Below, in pieces: positions 24,289-37,200 of a stretch of DNA of 64,000 nucleotides. Origin of the DNA: Embiotoca jacksoni (taxonomy: Eukaryota > Chordata > Actinopteri > Embiotocidae); contig JAKOON010000018.1 of assembly GCA_022577435.1 (NCBI GenBank), forward strand, positions 1,568,775-1,632,774, written 5' to 3'. The notes beneath the pieces were generated by a model that saw only the letters and a program-made list of their open reading frames with translations, was not told where the DNA came from and ran no database searches. Positions within the stretch are counted from its first letter, which is position 1, and each line of letters starts with the position of its first letter. Position numbers and translations under genes: made by a program.

Positions 24289-24294
24289 AATAAA
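24289..24294 (+). terminator. plppr4: Candidate poly(A) signal, plppr4 proximal
   Basis: AATAAA about 1.06 kb after the plppr4 stop, just beyond the inverted-repeat element. Confidence 0.3.
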
Positions 24295-25226
24295 AAAAAC
24301 ATCACATAAAAGAGAAAGTGAGTTGAAACTGTAGCAAACGACTGCAAACTAATCGTATCATAGCTGTGAAACCAATGTTTACTTCCCTGCACTGTAAATA
24401 CTGTGTATGTTTGAAAAGGGTGCTACACCACAAAATACTACTTACATACTATACTGTAAAACATACTGTATACTCAAAATAGATAATTTTTTTTATAAAG
24501 AGTTACAACTATGACATTAATATGTGACAGAGATATGTTTTCTATTTTGTCTCTTCTCTGTACAGATACCACATATTCAACAAAATACTGTTTTGAACCA
24601 TAAGTGTGCTTAGCATTCCTTCTGTAGCTATAAAGTCAAATATGCTGTGACTTGCACTGAAATACGTGTTTACTGTAGCTTGTATACTGTAAAACTCGAC
24701 CCTCTATCTTATATCATGTACTTCTATTTGGACACTTATGCCAGTCCTTAATTTATAGCACAAAAAAGCAGCGGAGCAACTGAAACATGTTGTTCTTTGA
24801 CATCAAGATAATTTGTATATTTTAAAGTCAGTGCAATACTTGACCTTGATTTTCCTGACTCCCTCTCTCTGTCCTTTGCTGCCTCTGGATCTTTGTCCTG
24901 AAACAACAGAAGCAGCTCGAAACAAACTGCCTGCAGGACTCTGGGTGGCTGCAGCAGGCACTCTTTTACATGTAGCTTCGGCCTTTTTGTGCTATAAACA
25001 GGAAATGACGCACTCGTAGCACTCGTTCCACCAGCATGCACTGGAAGAATAGCATTTTATCCAGTTATATGCTGTAATTCCCTTTTGTGCCATAGAGCAA
25101 CCAGCAGATTTTATACTCAACCCAACCCCAAATACTATTTATCAGATGCTATGTAGATGCCATAAGAGGCTCCCAGTTCTCTCAGAAACTCTGTGGTGTG
25201 TTTACGGTCACAGTAGATATCTGAAA

Positions 25227-25230
<4 letters not shown>

Positions 25231-25310
<80 letters not shown>
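25231..25310. repeat. (TA)n microsatellite
   Basis: About 40 TA units. A shorter one lies at 26335-26365. Confidence 0.95.
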
Positions 25311-25313
<3 letters not shown>

Positions 25314-26333
25314 CTTATATATATATTACAAAGTGGCTGTTGGGAAATGCTAAAAGAGGACTGTTTACCATTTTAGAAAATATGTTGCATATCATTCATT
25401 TGTATGTGGTTAAACAAGCACCCACTGGATATAAAAGTAATTTTGTACAAACGACCCAGTACCGGCACTAACTGTACTGTGAGTATAGTAGAGTGACTAA
25501 AAACCACCAGATCTAATGTTCAGTATTTGTACAGTAAGCCTGCATTCTATTGTACATGATTTATTCTGTACCCTAGTAATGTTAGCATGGTCTCTTTTTC
25601 ATAATGTGTATTTCAAGATTTTTATCATAAATGTGCTTTACATTTTGAACTTACAGTGTTTGACAGTATGTAGTGAGAGTTATATGACAATCTTTTTTAT
25701 CTTTGTACTGTTGCCCCATCAGGTCATTACTACAGGCTCTTTTTTATTTATTTATCAATGTAGCCTAAATGAAGCTGCCACTCACTCTTGCAACGTGCAC
25801 ATAATTTAAGAAACCTTTAAAAAAAAAATAAAAAAAAAATAGCTGGTTTTAACTCAAGCTCAATCGATATCTTAAAACAAAAACACTTCCTTGGATAACC
25901 TTTAAAAGTGATCCAGGTAGATTGCTTATTTTAATTACAGTCATTTCTATTATTCAAACCCTGAAGTGTCAAATACTTCAGTGCTTGAGCCACTTAAATC
26001 TTTTGATTTGGTTTCAAACAGCTGCTCAGAATAATTTCTCGTTCCCACTACCAAGTTCTGACTGCTGTCAAAATGCCAAAACATGAGAGAACTCATCACA
26101 CTCAGGCTGCCGAAGCGTGGAAAAATACAGAAGTAACATTTTCAATCAATGCCGCAATTCACAGAAAAAATGATTTGGTTTTCATACACAACAGTGTGTT
26201 TTCCTTGATTATATATTTTTATTATAAATCTAATGAAAACACCAAAACTACTGTATTCTAGCCTGAAGCTCCACCCACATTGGTTCTTACTGAAAGTAAC
26301 AACAACCATAAAGCTTTATGGAACAGAGGAATA

Positions 26334-26368
<35 letters not shown>

Positions 26369-28707
26369 GAAAACATGAAAATTAGTACAAGAGTTCATTT
26401 TCAAAGTCTCGTAAAGTAAATGTGCAATACAATGCATCTGCTAATGAAAACAATGCACAGTCCCTCCAGGAGTTTTTTTGTGATTGTTCCAATCAAAAAT
26501 GCTTCATTTTGTAGCCACGTTTCTTAAAAAATGAAAAGTTCAAAGTGATTTATTTCTGGGAAAAGTTTGGGAATTAGCATGAATTGCAAACAGAAGGAAA
26601 CAATTTCTAAACTACCTAATAAAGAGTCACATGTAAGCACTTTCTGTTATGATAAGCATACTGTGCATCACAAATATTTAAGTTCTAATCTCTTTATTTT
26701 TTAATTTAAAGGACCGTGCCCTCAAAAATCATAAAGTGATGTAGCTTTAAAGTGCTTGAAATGAGTTTTAGATAATATTAATTCAACACATACTGTATGC
26801 ACAGAAACAAAGTTCAGTCTCTTATGACCGTTAAGTGTATATAAAACTATTCCTTATTCCCATGGTAACCACATTTCACACAAACCCTGTCACTTCCTGT
26901 TTTTCGTTTGTTCCTTTTCTTCTGGTCAGCCGGCATGTGGTTTGTTTTGATGGTGAGAAGACAGCGAGCAGAGCCTTGCAGCAGAGTTTTGTTTGGTTGG
27001 ACTTCCTTTGTGCTGTAATACCTTTAGAGGAGCCTTTACTGAAAAGCTTTTTTTCTGGAAATATTGCGGGAAATTGCAAAATTGCAATCTCCTGCTAGTA
27101 TAGCAGAGAATGCTTGAATTTAGATTATTACTGCGATCGCAAAATCTTAATTTCCTGGAGGGACTAAAAACAGATAGCTTTCAAGAATAAACATTTCATA
27201 CAATCGTTTTTACAGTAGACACAGATGTTGTATGTGTGACCTGTGTGATGTCACCTTATCATGACCATGAAACTAACTTTGATTATAGTAAATGATGGGA
27301 GGTTGCCAAATACACGTTACATTCTTTAGATCAACGCCTTAACTGTATCCATACTCCCTTTAGGACGTATAATAATAGAAGATAACACATCTAATATATA
27401 GATTGGCCACAAAGGAAAAAATATGATGTTTATTTTTATTGCATTGTCACAAATGATTTGTCTGCTTTAGAGTCTGGGCGCTATTTTGGTCCATCTGAGC
27501 AAGGAGGTGTGTCAAACTTGTTTGATATTTGGGGCCATAAGTAAAGGTGCAACTCTGGCGCAACACAGCAGTGTTGATAGATAATTAGAAGGTGTCACAG
27601 CCGACTTCAACCATGGCCAATCAGATCAGCCCCTTTAAAACCAGCAGACTGTTAATTCATTTATTAACAACACTGATGAAGAGCAATGTGCTCCAGACGT
27701 CACTGATGTTGTGTTAATAAATAAACTGCATCGGGAGCTTTGACTGAGAATAATTTACTTTCAAACCATCAATTATTAAGCTGCCGTACGTAAATTGCAT
27801 TAACCTGTTATGCATAAATGATGCACTGTCACACTCCATGGTCTTGCATGGCAGCTAGTTTACTGAATCAGATGAGTAGATTTAGACACTTTTGAATTGT
27901 TTCCTCTTTCAGTGTAATTTTTATTCATTTGTAGTTAACCTGAGTGTCTTTTATATTTTATGGCTGAGATTGGCTGCTGCGTCATGATGTCTGATTCACA
28001 TCCACTTCATTAGACAAGAGTTGGCTTCATTTTTTTATATGATTAACTGAATTAGAAAGTTGCATAAAAAAAACCCTTTGTTTGAATTATTTATGTCCGT
28101 GGGATTAAATACGTGGAACATCCACCCAACCTGACGGTGGTGTCGGTCTGTTCGTGTGCGCTCTGTCAGGAATTCAGAACCTCGTTTAACTGCGCTGTTC
28201 ACGAGCCTCTTTAATGACACGCCCCCTCTTGCGCTGTTCGGCCCATCTCGGTGCAGCCGGGTTCACGTTGATCTTGGAAAATTGCAAATAAGCACATCCG
28301 TAGAAAAAAAGCCCCTCGTGCCGCACCGAACTGCCACTGAGCTGGACTCACCGGTACCAGAATAGAGCCGTTGGTCCCGAAGGCCTGAGAAATGCTGGAG
28401 TACGTGTCACATGGGGATAAATGTACATCCAATGGGTCGTGCTGTGAATGGATGCTCTCTGCATGTGTAGACTCTTGTGTTGTCCTTGGATGAATAATAT
28501 TTTTTTTTATGACACTGTGATCAGCTGTATGAATTCTATGCAGCAAAACAAAAAACGGTAAAAATTGATTTATCTTCAGTTGAGTTAAAAACTTTCTAAT
28601 TATGACTTTGTGTAGCAGATAAAGAAGTATTTCTTTGAGACACTTGAACCTAGCAATCACATGTTGATCAGGTTAGATGACAAATTGTGCGTTGTCTAAA
28701 AGATTTG

Positions 28708-28713
28708 AATAAA
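28708..28713 (+). terminator. plppr4: Candidate poly(A) signal, plppr4 distal
   Basis: AATAAA followed by a GT/CT-rich stretch (gtgtcctctcctcc). It would give a roughly 5-kb 3' UTR. Confidence 0.25.
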
Positions 28714-28740
28714 AGTTTGCTAATGAAACCATCCAGCGTG

Positions 28741-30551
28741 TCCTCTCCTCCATGCAGCCGTCGTCCTTCCAGACTCACACTTTGTTTTACTCTGGTCTTA
28801 AACAGCTTCCTTGATTGTTACATCGCAAAATCTACAAATGAGCATGTAACTGGATCCGAGTCATGTCTGCATTTAATGACGTACATTCTTTCAAATGTTA
28901 AAAGGACATCCTGTTAGATGTTTGTGTTTGTATGAGGTGTGAAGGTGTATTACATTTATATCCAGCAGAGAGCTGGGTAGACCTCATACTACATAAAAAG
29001 GGAGCATTTTCTTTTCTAAGATGAAAACACACTTCCCATGCGTGTGTCAGTAATGATGAGCCCCACCGGTGGCTCCGCCCCCCTTTACAAGTTGTTGTTT
29101 TTCATTTGGGCATGAATGATGCATTTCCATCTAAAAAAAACAGGAGGTTTCCTTCCGGAGCTCTTAGTGGAACTCAGGACGGTGCTTTGTACGTATTATT
29201 GGCAGGTTTTAGCTGCTCTCCATGAATGTGTAGTTGTGACTTTGTGTCTTTGTAATGCTGCAAGCTACAATTCCTGCTCTCTGCCTGGTAATCTATGAGC
29301 TGCAGCAGAATCTGTCCTAGATAGACAGCTAAATTAAAGGATGATATAACAGTCTGACAAGAAAGCATCCAGCGCTGTTTTACGGTTCACTGCTCAGCCT
29401 GGAAACCGTTTCCTCTTCACTGCTTCTGTACATTTTGCACTCTGACTAACTGCCGTTTAAAACTGCTCAAATAGTGTCATCAATCAGTTTAATGAAGAGG
29501 GTTGCCATGGTAACACACATTTTCTGGAACTTTGGAAATTCTTGTCTATTTTAGTTCAATATTCAATATTTTCGAAACAATTAAATCACTTAAACATAAA
29601 TAGTGCCAAAGTGCCTTTGTGGATGTGCAAAACTTTGGTTTCACATCTTTCGAATATTTTAACTTTATTGAGCGCAAATTATAGCGCCACCACAAGGCAC
29701 ATTATAATCATGTCATGGGAAGCATTAGTACATCAAGGTCAGGTATGGATGCTGCCATATCTTAGATTTGTCTCTTTGCAAGTGAAAAACATAAGCAATT
29801 CTTGCCTTTCTAACTTTGTTATTGGCCCGAGGTAGATCCTTCATGTGAGTGAAATCAACCTGCATTCAGTGTTTTCACATCTACGTTCAACCGTTCTTCT
29901 CTCTTTAGATGGCGTATGTCATCGTTCATCCAGGAAAATGACTCTGAAGCAGCTCTTTAAAACGTACTGCTACACATCTACTGTAACAAGCATCGTAATA
30001 TGCAGTGTTTCCACCACCATTGTCTCGGCAGGGTGGACGAATGTAGTGAAACACGAACGTACTCATAGAACTGCAGTTACATCCAGTAACTATTATTTAT
30101 TTACTTAATTCCTTTGCATCCGTTTCTTTTCAGTTCAGTGAGAGTTGCTCTAACAAGGCTCTTCATTCAAAAGATTCAATTTATTGTTTCATCATTATTC
30201 CGGCGCTGTCACAGATGTCGTGAAGAGCTGCAGTCTGAAGAGCTCGAAGAGTTCTCTGAATATTTCATCAAGTCCACATAGTCACTTATTTCATTCTTAA
30301 ATGCAGGAAAGAATAATTTAGAACCCTTGAATTTTACATTTGAGGATGTGAGATTTATTATATAAAAAAAAGTCCTATTGTTCTCCCTTTTACAATCAAA
30401 GAAAATCCATAAAACAAAAAGAAAGATCAGCAGTAAAAACTGGGGTTGATATACTGCCGGAGGTGATTAGTGGAACGACGACACAGCTGTGCCAGCTGCC
30501 CTCAGGATGATCAGCCACAGGTGAGTCACAGGAGCCTGATGAGATGCATGG

Positions 30552-30608
<57 letters not shown>

Positions 30609-33600
30609 GCAAGCAGTTGTCTTCAGCACACTGTCGTTCTACACAAACCAAAACTAACGTAAAAACATTTCACTGCCTCAGTCACGAACAAATCCTCCAG
30701 CTGTGTTCGCTCACATGACTCCAACATGAAGCTGTTTTTGTTCCACAGACGGCGAGTCTTCCTCCTGCCGGCTGGCAACATATGTTAATGGTTTTTGAAG
30801 CTATTCTTAAAGCCGTGATCTATGTTGCTCTTCTACACTATAGTTGTACTACAGATTTAACGATAGGTCAAACCTACCGAAACAAGCATCATGTTTTAAT
30901 GGTCTGTGCTCTCATGATTTGATTCCATTTCAGTGCAAAAGAAAACATATAGAAAGTACAGCCTGACTTACCCATACTTAATGAACAGCATTTTAATTCA
31001 TATCTATGTTGTAGACTTAGACTTGGACTTCATTAATCTCACAGTGGGGAAATGTAGTTGTTACATCAGCAAAGAAACAAAAACAGATGCACACAACAAG
31101 ACATTTACAAATACGTATACATAAAATAAGATATATACACACACAAAATAAATAAATACACACACAAAAACTATATATACCAAAAACTAATAAAATAAAA
31201 TAAATATGGCTTGGGATGAGAGGAAAAATGAATTGTAATTGGTCTTTATAGCAACATAGTGATAACATTATGTGATAACATTCAGCGCAGACATCACAGT
31301 AGGAACTGTTCGTGACCATGCATGTATGTTACATGTAGCTTGGTACAGTAATACAAAATGTAAAGGAAAACACACACTAACAGGGTAACACATTTAATAG
31401 AAGTTTATGTGAAGAGATAAATCATTCCTGTATTTCTTTCTTCATCCAGTACTGCCAGATACATGTTAGAGCACCGCTACTGGCAAAGCTTTTCCATTCT
31501 GCTCCGTTTCAGGCTGTTCATTGACGTGTTTTGTGTTTCCTCTGGGGAACAGCCAGGTGTATTGTGAACAGCAGCAGGACCCCCACCAGGCTTTGGCATC
31601 GTTGGGGATGGTGGCGCTCATCCTCATCAGTCCATACCGAGAGCCTCTCCGCAACCAACTCCAGCTACCATTGAACAGTCAGCTGTCCAAAGACAGATGT
31701 GTTGCTGCATCCTCAAGGCCAGGTGGAGGTTCATGTTCCTCACGGCTCTGGAGACGGATGTTGTCTTGGTGCCGGAGGTCATCGCCTCAGGATGAGGAGG
31801 GACCTACAGGGGATGGACCAGAACCAGAACCAGCACCTCCAGATACCATCTGTGGTGCTGAAGACAGGTGAAGACGGGCAACGCTGTGTGCTGCCGAAGA
31901 CCACGATTATGTGCATCAACTGATCAAAATAAATGATGTTTGGCCTGAGGAGGTCTGCTGGTGTCGTAGCTCAGCTGAGTCAACTATCTTCAGGGAAATC
32001 AGCGGGCTCAAAGAAAGATGCAAAACATGTCTGATCCAGTCCCCGAAAAAGGCTCAGGTGCTCCGACTGCAAATCTGTGGGTCGTGTGCAAAACTATACG
32101 ATCACCAATGTAGATGCAAAGACATGGGAAACACCCTCCTACGTGGTTTTTAACCCCCGCTCCAGGCCACACTCAGACTATCTGGTATATGTATACGTTA
32201 TATTGAAATGAAATATATAATAACACATAATATATAATAATAAATAATGAAATCAGGCAATACATTTTGAAATAAACTGTCAGCTGTCAGAAGAAATGTG
32301 AGCAGGACAGTGAACATCGATGGCTGCTCACAGGTTCATGTAGCAGGTAAGGTTCGTTGCTTATAGAATAAATAGCTAATTTAATATTAAAATGTAATAG
32401 TAGATAGTAGAAAACAGCTGTTTCAGCATCAGGACTCTGAAATGAAACTAAGAAATAGGTTATTTTATTGAAGTTGCTGCCCTTTGCTTGATATTTGCCT
32501 TTTTAATATAGCATTTATCTACGTTACGTACTTCATTACCATATATTTATTTATTTAGCTGCATTTCTTTGCATCAGTTTGAACGAAACGCCGTCTCGTG
32601 GTTTTCACATTGTGGTGAATCCCCGTCGTTCCAACATGAGCACACTTGAAGAACAAACAGACCTCCGACGCTCAGCAAGAAGTTTGTATTTGTGTTTTTG
32701 AGGTGGAGCAGCTGGACCTGCTGTCAGCATCTGGCCGGTTTAAGGGGAAAAATAACTTTGAAATAAAAAGATATTTAGTGTGGAGGATTTAGAGGAGCCA
32801 TAAAAACTCTCCATCTACTCAACCTTCTCAGCTGATTCATGACAAACCCATATTTTTGATATAAAAGTGATATTCAGGGTGTTTTCAGTGGAGGAAGAAG
32901 TTTTCAGATCCTTCACTGAAGTAAAACGTGGAAATACTCCACAACAAATAAAAGTCCTGTTTTTAAAACCTTTGGCCTACTTCAGGGAAAGTATCTTTGT
33001 AAGTATTATCAGCAAAATGTACTTCAAATATGAGAAGTAAAAGTGCTCACTATGCAGTGAAATGCTTTCTGTCAGTTACGGTCACATATTTGGAGTCCAC
33101 GACTGCTTACTTTAAATATAAAATGATATTTTCAGAGTAAAGTGACATTGAACTTACATGACATGAAAGTCCAGCTTCACTAATTTATTACATCTGCTCC
33201 TCTTTCAGCCTGAGATTCATCCCACCTCCTCCATTACATGAGAAAATTTAAATATCTGGCGTTTCTTCACCTTCAGGGAGCTTTTCTCAGGAAAGCAACA
33301 CGAGTCAGGAATCACACATTTAACCAACCTCTCGTCAACGGCTCTTTATATATTTAATATGTTGGACCTGTTGTATCATGTGATACTTTCCACCCACGGT
33401 GACCTTTTTTCTTAAAGATTAAACAGGTCATGTTTAAATCTGGTGTTCATCAAACATTGTTGACATATTTATCTAAATATTTTCAAGAGTTTTAAAAACT
33501 TGGAAAAGTTTTTGGAAAAGGTCTTTTTCTAATTTCATCATTTTGGGGGAAACCGATAGCCGAGTGTTGCGTGGAAACAGGAAGTGAGTGAACCGAGCTC

Positions 33601-34058
33601 AGGACATTTCAGAGGGCTTTAATATTGAGAAAATAAATTATGACACAAAACTCAGAAAACTGCTTCACGAGCTTTGAGAAAAGACACAATAAAATCAAAC
33701 ATTGTAGAACTGGACGATCACGAGAGCTGAGTGCTGCGACGCTGCACCGACACTCAGCTCATCAGCTTCATCACAGTCCTTCATCTCCTCAGGCAGCGAA
33801 CTGCATCCAGAGATGGAGAACCAGGAACACAACCGTTGGTGGAGCTCCTCTGAAGGAGGAGGTCGCTGCGCTGTGGAGGCTTCATGTGTAAAACAACGTG
33901 TCAGATCCATAAAGAACGCACACAAAAGTAGAAATACACAACCGTACGCACGCACACCTGCATGCAGCGTTCCCTCTAAAGATCCCAGATCACCTGGACG
34001 CGTCCCGTCCTGCAGACGCCCACCGAACCAGGAACAGTCCCTGGACCTGTTAAACTGA
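28741..34058. other. Intergenic region, no supported gene
   Basis: AT-rich. It contains a (CA)n at 30557-30607 and a LINE-tail-like stretch near 31015-31060 (GACTTCATTAATCTCACAGT). An open frame at 31521-31871 on plus is GC-richer and reads VYCEQQQDPHQALASLG, but no family is recognised. A TTTATT at 33184-33189 (AATAAA on minus) could end the Myb/SANT transcript. Confidence 0.4.
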
Positions 34059-34065
34059 ATGAAGG

Positions 34066-34350
34066 TGGGTCACTCCGGGTCACTTCGGGTCACTCCGAAT
34101 CACTCCGGGTCACTCCGGGTCACTCCGGATCACTCGGGGTCACTCGGGGTCACTCCGGGTCACTCCGGGTCACTCGGGGTCACTCGGGGTCACTCCGGAT
34201 CACTCCGGATCACTCGGGGTCACTCGGGGTCACTCCGGATCACTCCGGATCACTCGGGGTCACTCCGGGTCACTCCGGATCACTCCGGGTCACTCCGGGT
34301 CACTCGGGGTCACTCGGGGTCACTCCGGGTCACTCCGGGTCACTCCGGGT
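34066..34350. repeat. 10-bp minisatellite
   Basis: About 28 units of GGGTCACTCC with variants GGATCACTCC and GGGTCACTCG. Its right edge contributes the stop codon of the Myb/SANT gene. Confidence 0.97.
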
Positions 34351-34602
34351 CCCGCCGGCTTCGTATCACCTGAGCGAGCTGCTGCAGCGTGCTGAGGAAG
34401 GCCTGGTTGAAGGCGGCGGTCGCAGCCATCTCCTCCCTCCTCAGAGCAGCTTCCTGCTCTCTGGATCTCCTCATGTCATCCAGGAGCTTCTGGAAATGTT
34501 GCTCTCGCTGCGCCCGGTTCAGCTTCTGCTGCTCCACGTCTGCCGCCAGCGTTTCCTTCAGGACGCTCACGTACTTCGGCTCCCGACTCCGTTTCCTCCC
34601 GT
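34340..34602 (-). CDS. Myb/SANT-like gene, exon C and stop
   Basis: Acceptor tgtccag, then GRKRSREPKYVSVLKE through LAQVIRSRRDPE and TGA. The region is charged and helical, suited to a coiled coil. The TGA at 34342-34340 is part of the repeat unit TGACCCGGAG. Confidence 0.72.
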
Positions 34603-36923
34603 CTGGACAGGAGACGAGAAAAAAAGACAAACAAAGCACATTCATCAATTCACTTTTTCATCAATTCACTTTTTCATCAATTCACTTTTTCCATTCGTGT
34701 GTGTGACTGTCATTTCCACAGAACCAACAGAACCAACAGAACAACAGACCAACAGAACAACAGACCAACAGACCAACAGAACAACATAACCAACAGACCA
34801 ACAGAACAACAGAACAACAGACAAACAGACCAACAGACCCAACAGAACAACAGAACAACAGAACAACAGACAAACAGACCAACAGACAAACAGAACCAAC
34901 AGAACAACAGAACAACAGACCAACAGAACCAACAGAACAACAGACAAACAGACCAACAGACAAACAGAACCAACAGAACAACAGAACAACTGAACCAACA
35001 GACCAACAGAACCAACAGACCAACAGAACCAACAGAACAACAGAACCAACAGAACAACAGACCAACAGAACAACAGACAAACAGACCAACAGACAAACAG
35101 AACCAACAGAACAACAGACCAACAGAACCAGCAGAACAACAGACCAACAGAACCAACAGAACCAACAGAACAACAGAACCAACAGACCAACAGAACCAAC
35201 AGACCAACAGACCCAACAGAACAACAGACCAACAGAACCAACAGAACAACAGACAAACAGACCAACAGACAAACAGAACCAACAGAACAACAGAACAACT
35301 GAACCAACAGACCAACAGAACCAACAGAACAACAGAACCAACAGAACAACAGAACCAACAGACGAACAGACCCAACAGAACAACAGACCAACAGAACCAA
35401 CAGAACAACAGACAAACAGACCAACAGACCAACAGAACCAACAGAACAACTGAACCAACAGACCAACAGAACCAACAGACCAACAGAACCAACAGAACAA
35501 CAGACAAACAGAACAACAGAACAACAGACAAACAGAACCAACAGACCAACAGACAAACAGAACCAACAGAACAACAGACCAACAGAACAACAGACCAACA
35601 GAACCAACAGAACAACAGACCAACAGAACAACAGACAAACAGAACAACAGAACCAACAGACCAACAGAACCAACAGAACAACAGAACCAACAGACCAACA
35701 GAACAACAGAACCAACAGACCCAACAGAACAACAGACCAACAGAACCAACAGAACAACAGACAAACAGAACCAACAGAACAACTGAACCAACAGACCAAC
35801 AGAACCAACAGACCAACAGAACCAACAGAACAGACCAACAGACCCAACAGAACAACAGACCAACAGAACTTATAGACCAGCAGAACCAACAGAACAGACC
35901 AACAGACCCAACAGAACAACAGAACCAACAGCACAGACCAACAGACCCAACAGAACAGAACCAACAGAACAGACCAACAGACCCAACAGAACAACAGAAC
36001 CAACAGAACAGACCAACAAACCCAACAAAACAACATACCAACAGAACCAACGGACCCGGGGCCAACGTGGGCCAATCAGAGTCTACGGCGTGAGCACCTT
36101 TCAGATGATGTCATCAAAATGCATCGAGGAAGACGAAGTGACGAGATGATTGTTTGAGCACAACGATCTAACTCTCGTCTACCGATACCTGTGAGGCGTT
36201 TAGGGCACATCTGTAAATTGCAGCCTCCAGTTACACTTAGTCAGAAACGATATTTAATCTGTTTGGTGAATGTGACTCACTGGCAGTCGGTGTCTGAGCT
36301 GCTGCTGCTGGCACCACCGGGAGCGTGGCATCATCATCATCATCATCATCATCGTCATCATCATCAGAGGACATCGAACTCTCCGAGCTGACAGAAATGG
36401 AGTCTTGATCCAAATACAAATGACTTGTTAATCATTCAAACTACATGAAACAGCAATAAAAAGCCTAAATGCTGTCTGAGATGTTTATTTTACAGGTTTG
36501 AGAATAAAAGAAAGAAAACAAACATTTCTTCCAAAGTCAACGTGAACAAAACGACTTGCCGTCCTCCATCAGGGCGTCCAACATCCCCGCCACCGTGTCG
36601 TGCAGGCGTGTCCTCCCGCCGCTGGCCGGTTTGTCTCCGTAGATGGCGTCCAGCTGCTCGAACCACCTCCAGTTCTTCCTGTTGCTCCCGTTTTTTTGTT
36701 CCTTGATCGAGCGGTAGTCGCTTTTCAGCTTCTTCAGCTTCTCCCGGCACTGCAGGTAGGTTCTCTGGTAGCCGCGGACGGCCAGCAGCGCCGCCACCTC
36801 TTTGTACACTTTAGCGTTGCGAGCCGCTCCGTGCAGCTGATGTTGGATCCGGTCGTCGGCCACCAGGCGGAGGAACGTCTGCACCTCGTCGGCCGTCCAC
36901 GGAGTGATTCTGTGGGGCGCCAT
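34340..36923 (-). CDS. Myb/SANT-like DNA-binding domain protein, three exons
   Basis: Read on the minus strand, exons 36923-36560, 36403-36281 and 34602-34340 join in frame to 249 aa plus stop. Residues about 6-93 form a trihelix/Myb_DNA-bind_4 type domain (ITPWTADEVQTFLRLV start, TYLQCREKLKKLKSDYR helix, NWRWFEQL end). Residues 135-146 are 12 Asp. The C-terminal exon is charged and helical (QQKLNRAQREQHFQKLLDDM), likely a coiled coil. The ATG at 36923 is preceded by an acceptor-like cag, so an upstream non-coding exon is probable. The first intron appears to use a GC donor (GCAAGT). The 1.68-kb second intron is mostly a simple array. The TGA stop lies in the first unit of a 10-bp minisatellite. 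Such genes in fish are often domesticated transposon relatives; the role is unknown. No ortholog name is assigned. Confidence 0.75.
34718..36052. repeat. 1.3-kb CAACAG-type low-complexity array
   Basis: Short 7-9-bp units (ACCAACAG, AACAACAG, ACAAACAG, ACCCAACAG) are mixed over 1.33 kb and arranged in longer repeated blocks. The plus strand has almost no T. It fills most of the Myb/SANT second intron and yields long spurious open frames on both strands. Confidence 0.97.
36281..36403 (-). CDS. Myb/SANT-like gene, exon B (poly-Asp linker)
   Basis: Encodes DSISVSSESSMSS, 12 Asp from a GAT repeat (CAT repeat on plus, 36329-36364), then ATLPVVPAAAAQTPTA. The donor is a strong gtgagt. The acceptor (ggatcaag) has a weak pyrimidine tract, so the exact start is less certain. 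Phase agrees with exons A and C. Confidence 0.62.
36560..36923 (-). CDS. Myb/SANT-like gene, exon A (DNA-binding domain)
   Basis: 121 codons plus one base, MAPHRITPW to LDALMED. Three predicted helices carry the tryptophans W9, W85 and W87 and basic KKLKSDYR. The acceptor just upstream of ATG reads gtgactcag on the minus strand. The donor is G/GCAAGT. Confidence 0.78.
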
Positions 36924-37118
36924 CACTCCAGCTGAGTCACCAAAGAAATAACAAAGTGTGTCAAGACAAATACGGCTAAAAAAGTTCAAATGTTGTATTT
37001 AATAATATCTTTATTGTTAACATTAGTACACAACACAAAAACATAAAAACACAACAACAATTCATGAAAGTCAACAAGTCTTCATTCAAAAGTAAAAATC
37101 ATATCATTCATATCATTA

Positions 37119-37200
37119 TATACATATATACATATATATATACACATATGTATATACATACATATGTGTATATATATATGTATATATGTATATATATACT
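37119..37200. repeat. AT/CATA-rich simple repeat
   Basis: Alternating TATATACA and TATGTA units. Confidence 0.85.

Larger units (their letters stand above)
24060..28740 (+). other. plppr4: Probable plppr4 3' UTR and downstream sequence
   Basis: AT-rich with many TGTA and ATTTA-type motifs and no supported gene. Candidate poly(A) signals lie at 24289 and 28708. The real end cannot be placed from sequence alone. Confidence 0.4.

Noticed and set aside
33695..33955. Minus-strand 86-codon frame beginning MRAYGCVFLLLCAFFMD, looking like a signal peptide
   Set aside because: It shows no recognisable domain, lies in the probable 3' flank of the Myb/SANT gene, and overlaps a plus-strand frame of equal quality.
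34666..36093. Very long open frames (about 390-470 codons) on both strands, rich in Asn-Arg-Thr-Asp-Gln on plus and in Val-Leu-Cys-Ser-Trp-Phe on minus
   Set aside because: They are translations of the CAACAG-type array. The composition follows the repeat, all frames are open for lack of T on one strand, and the region is an intron of the Myb/SANT gene.
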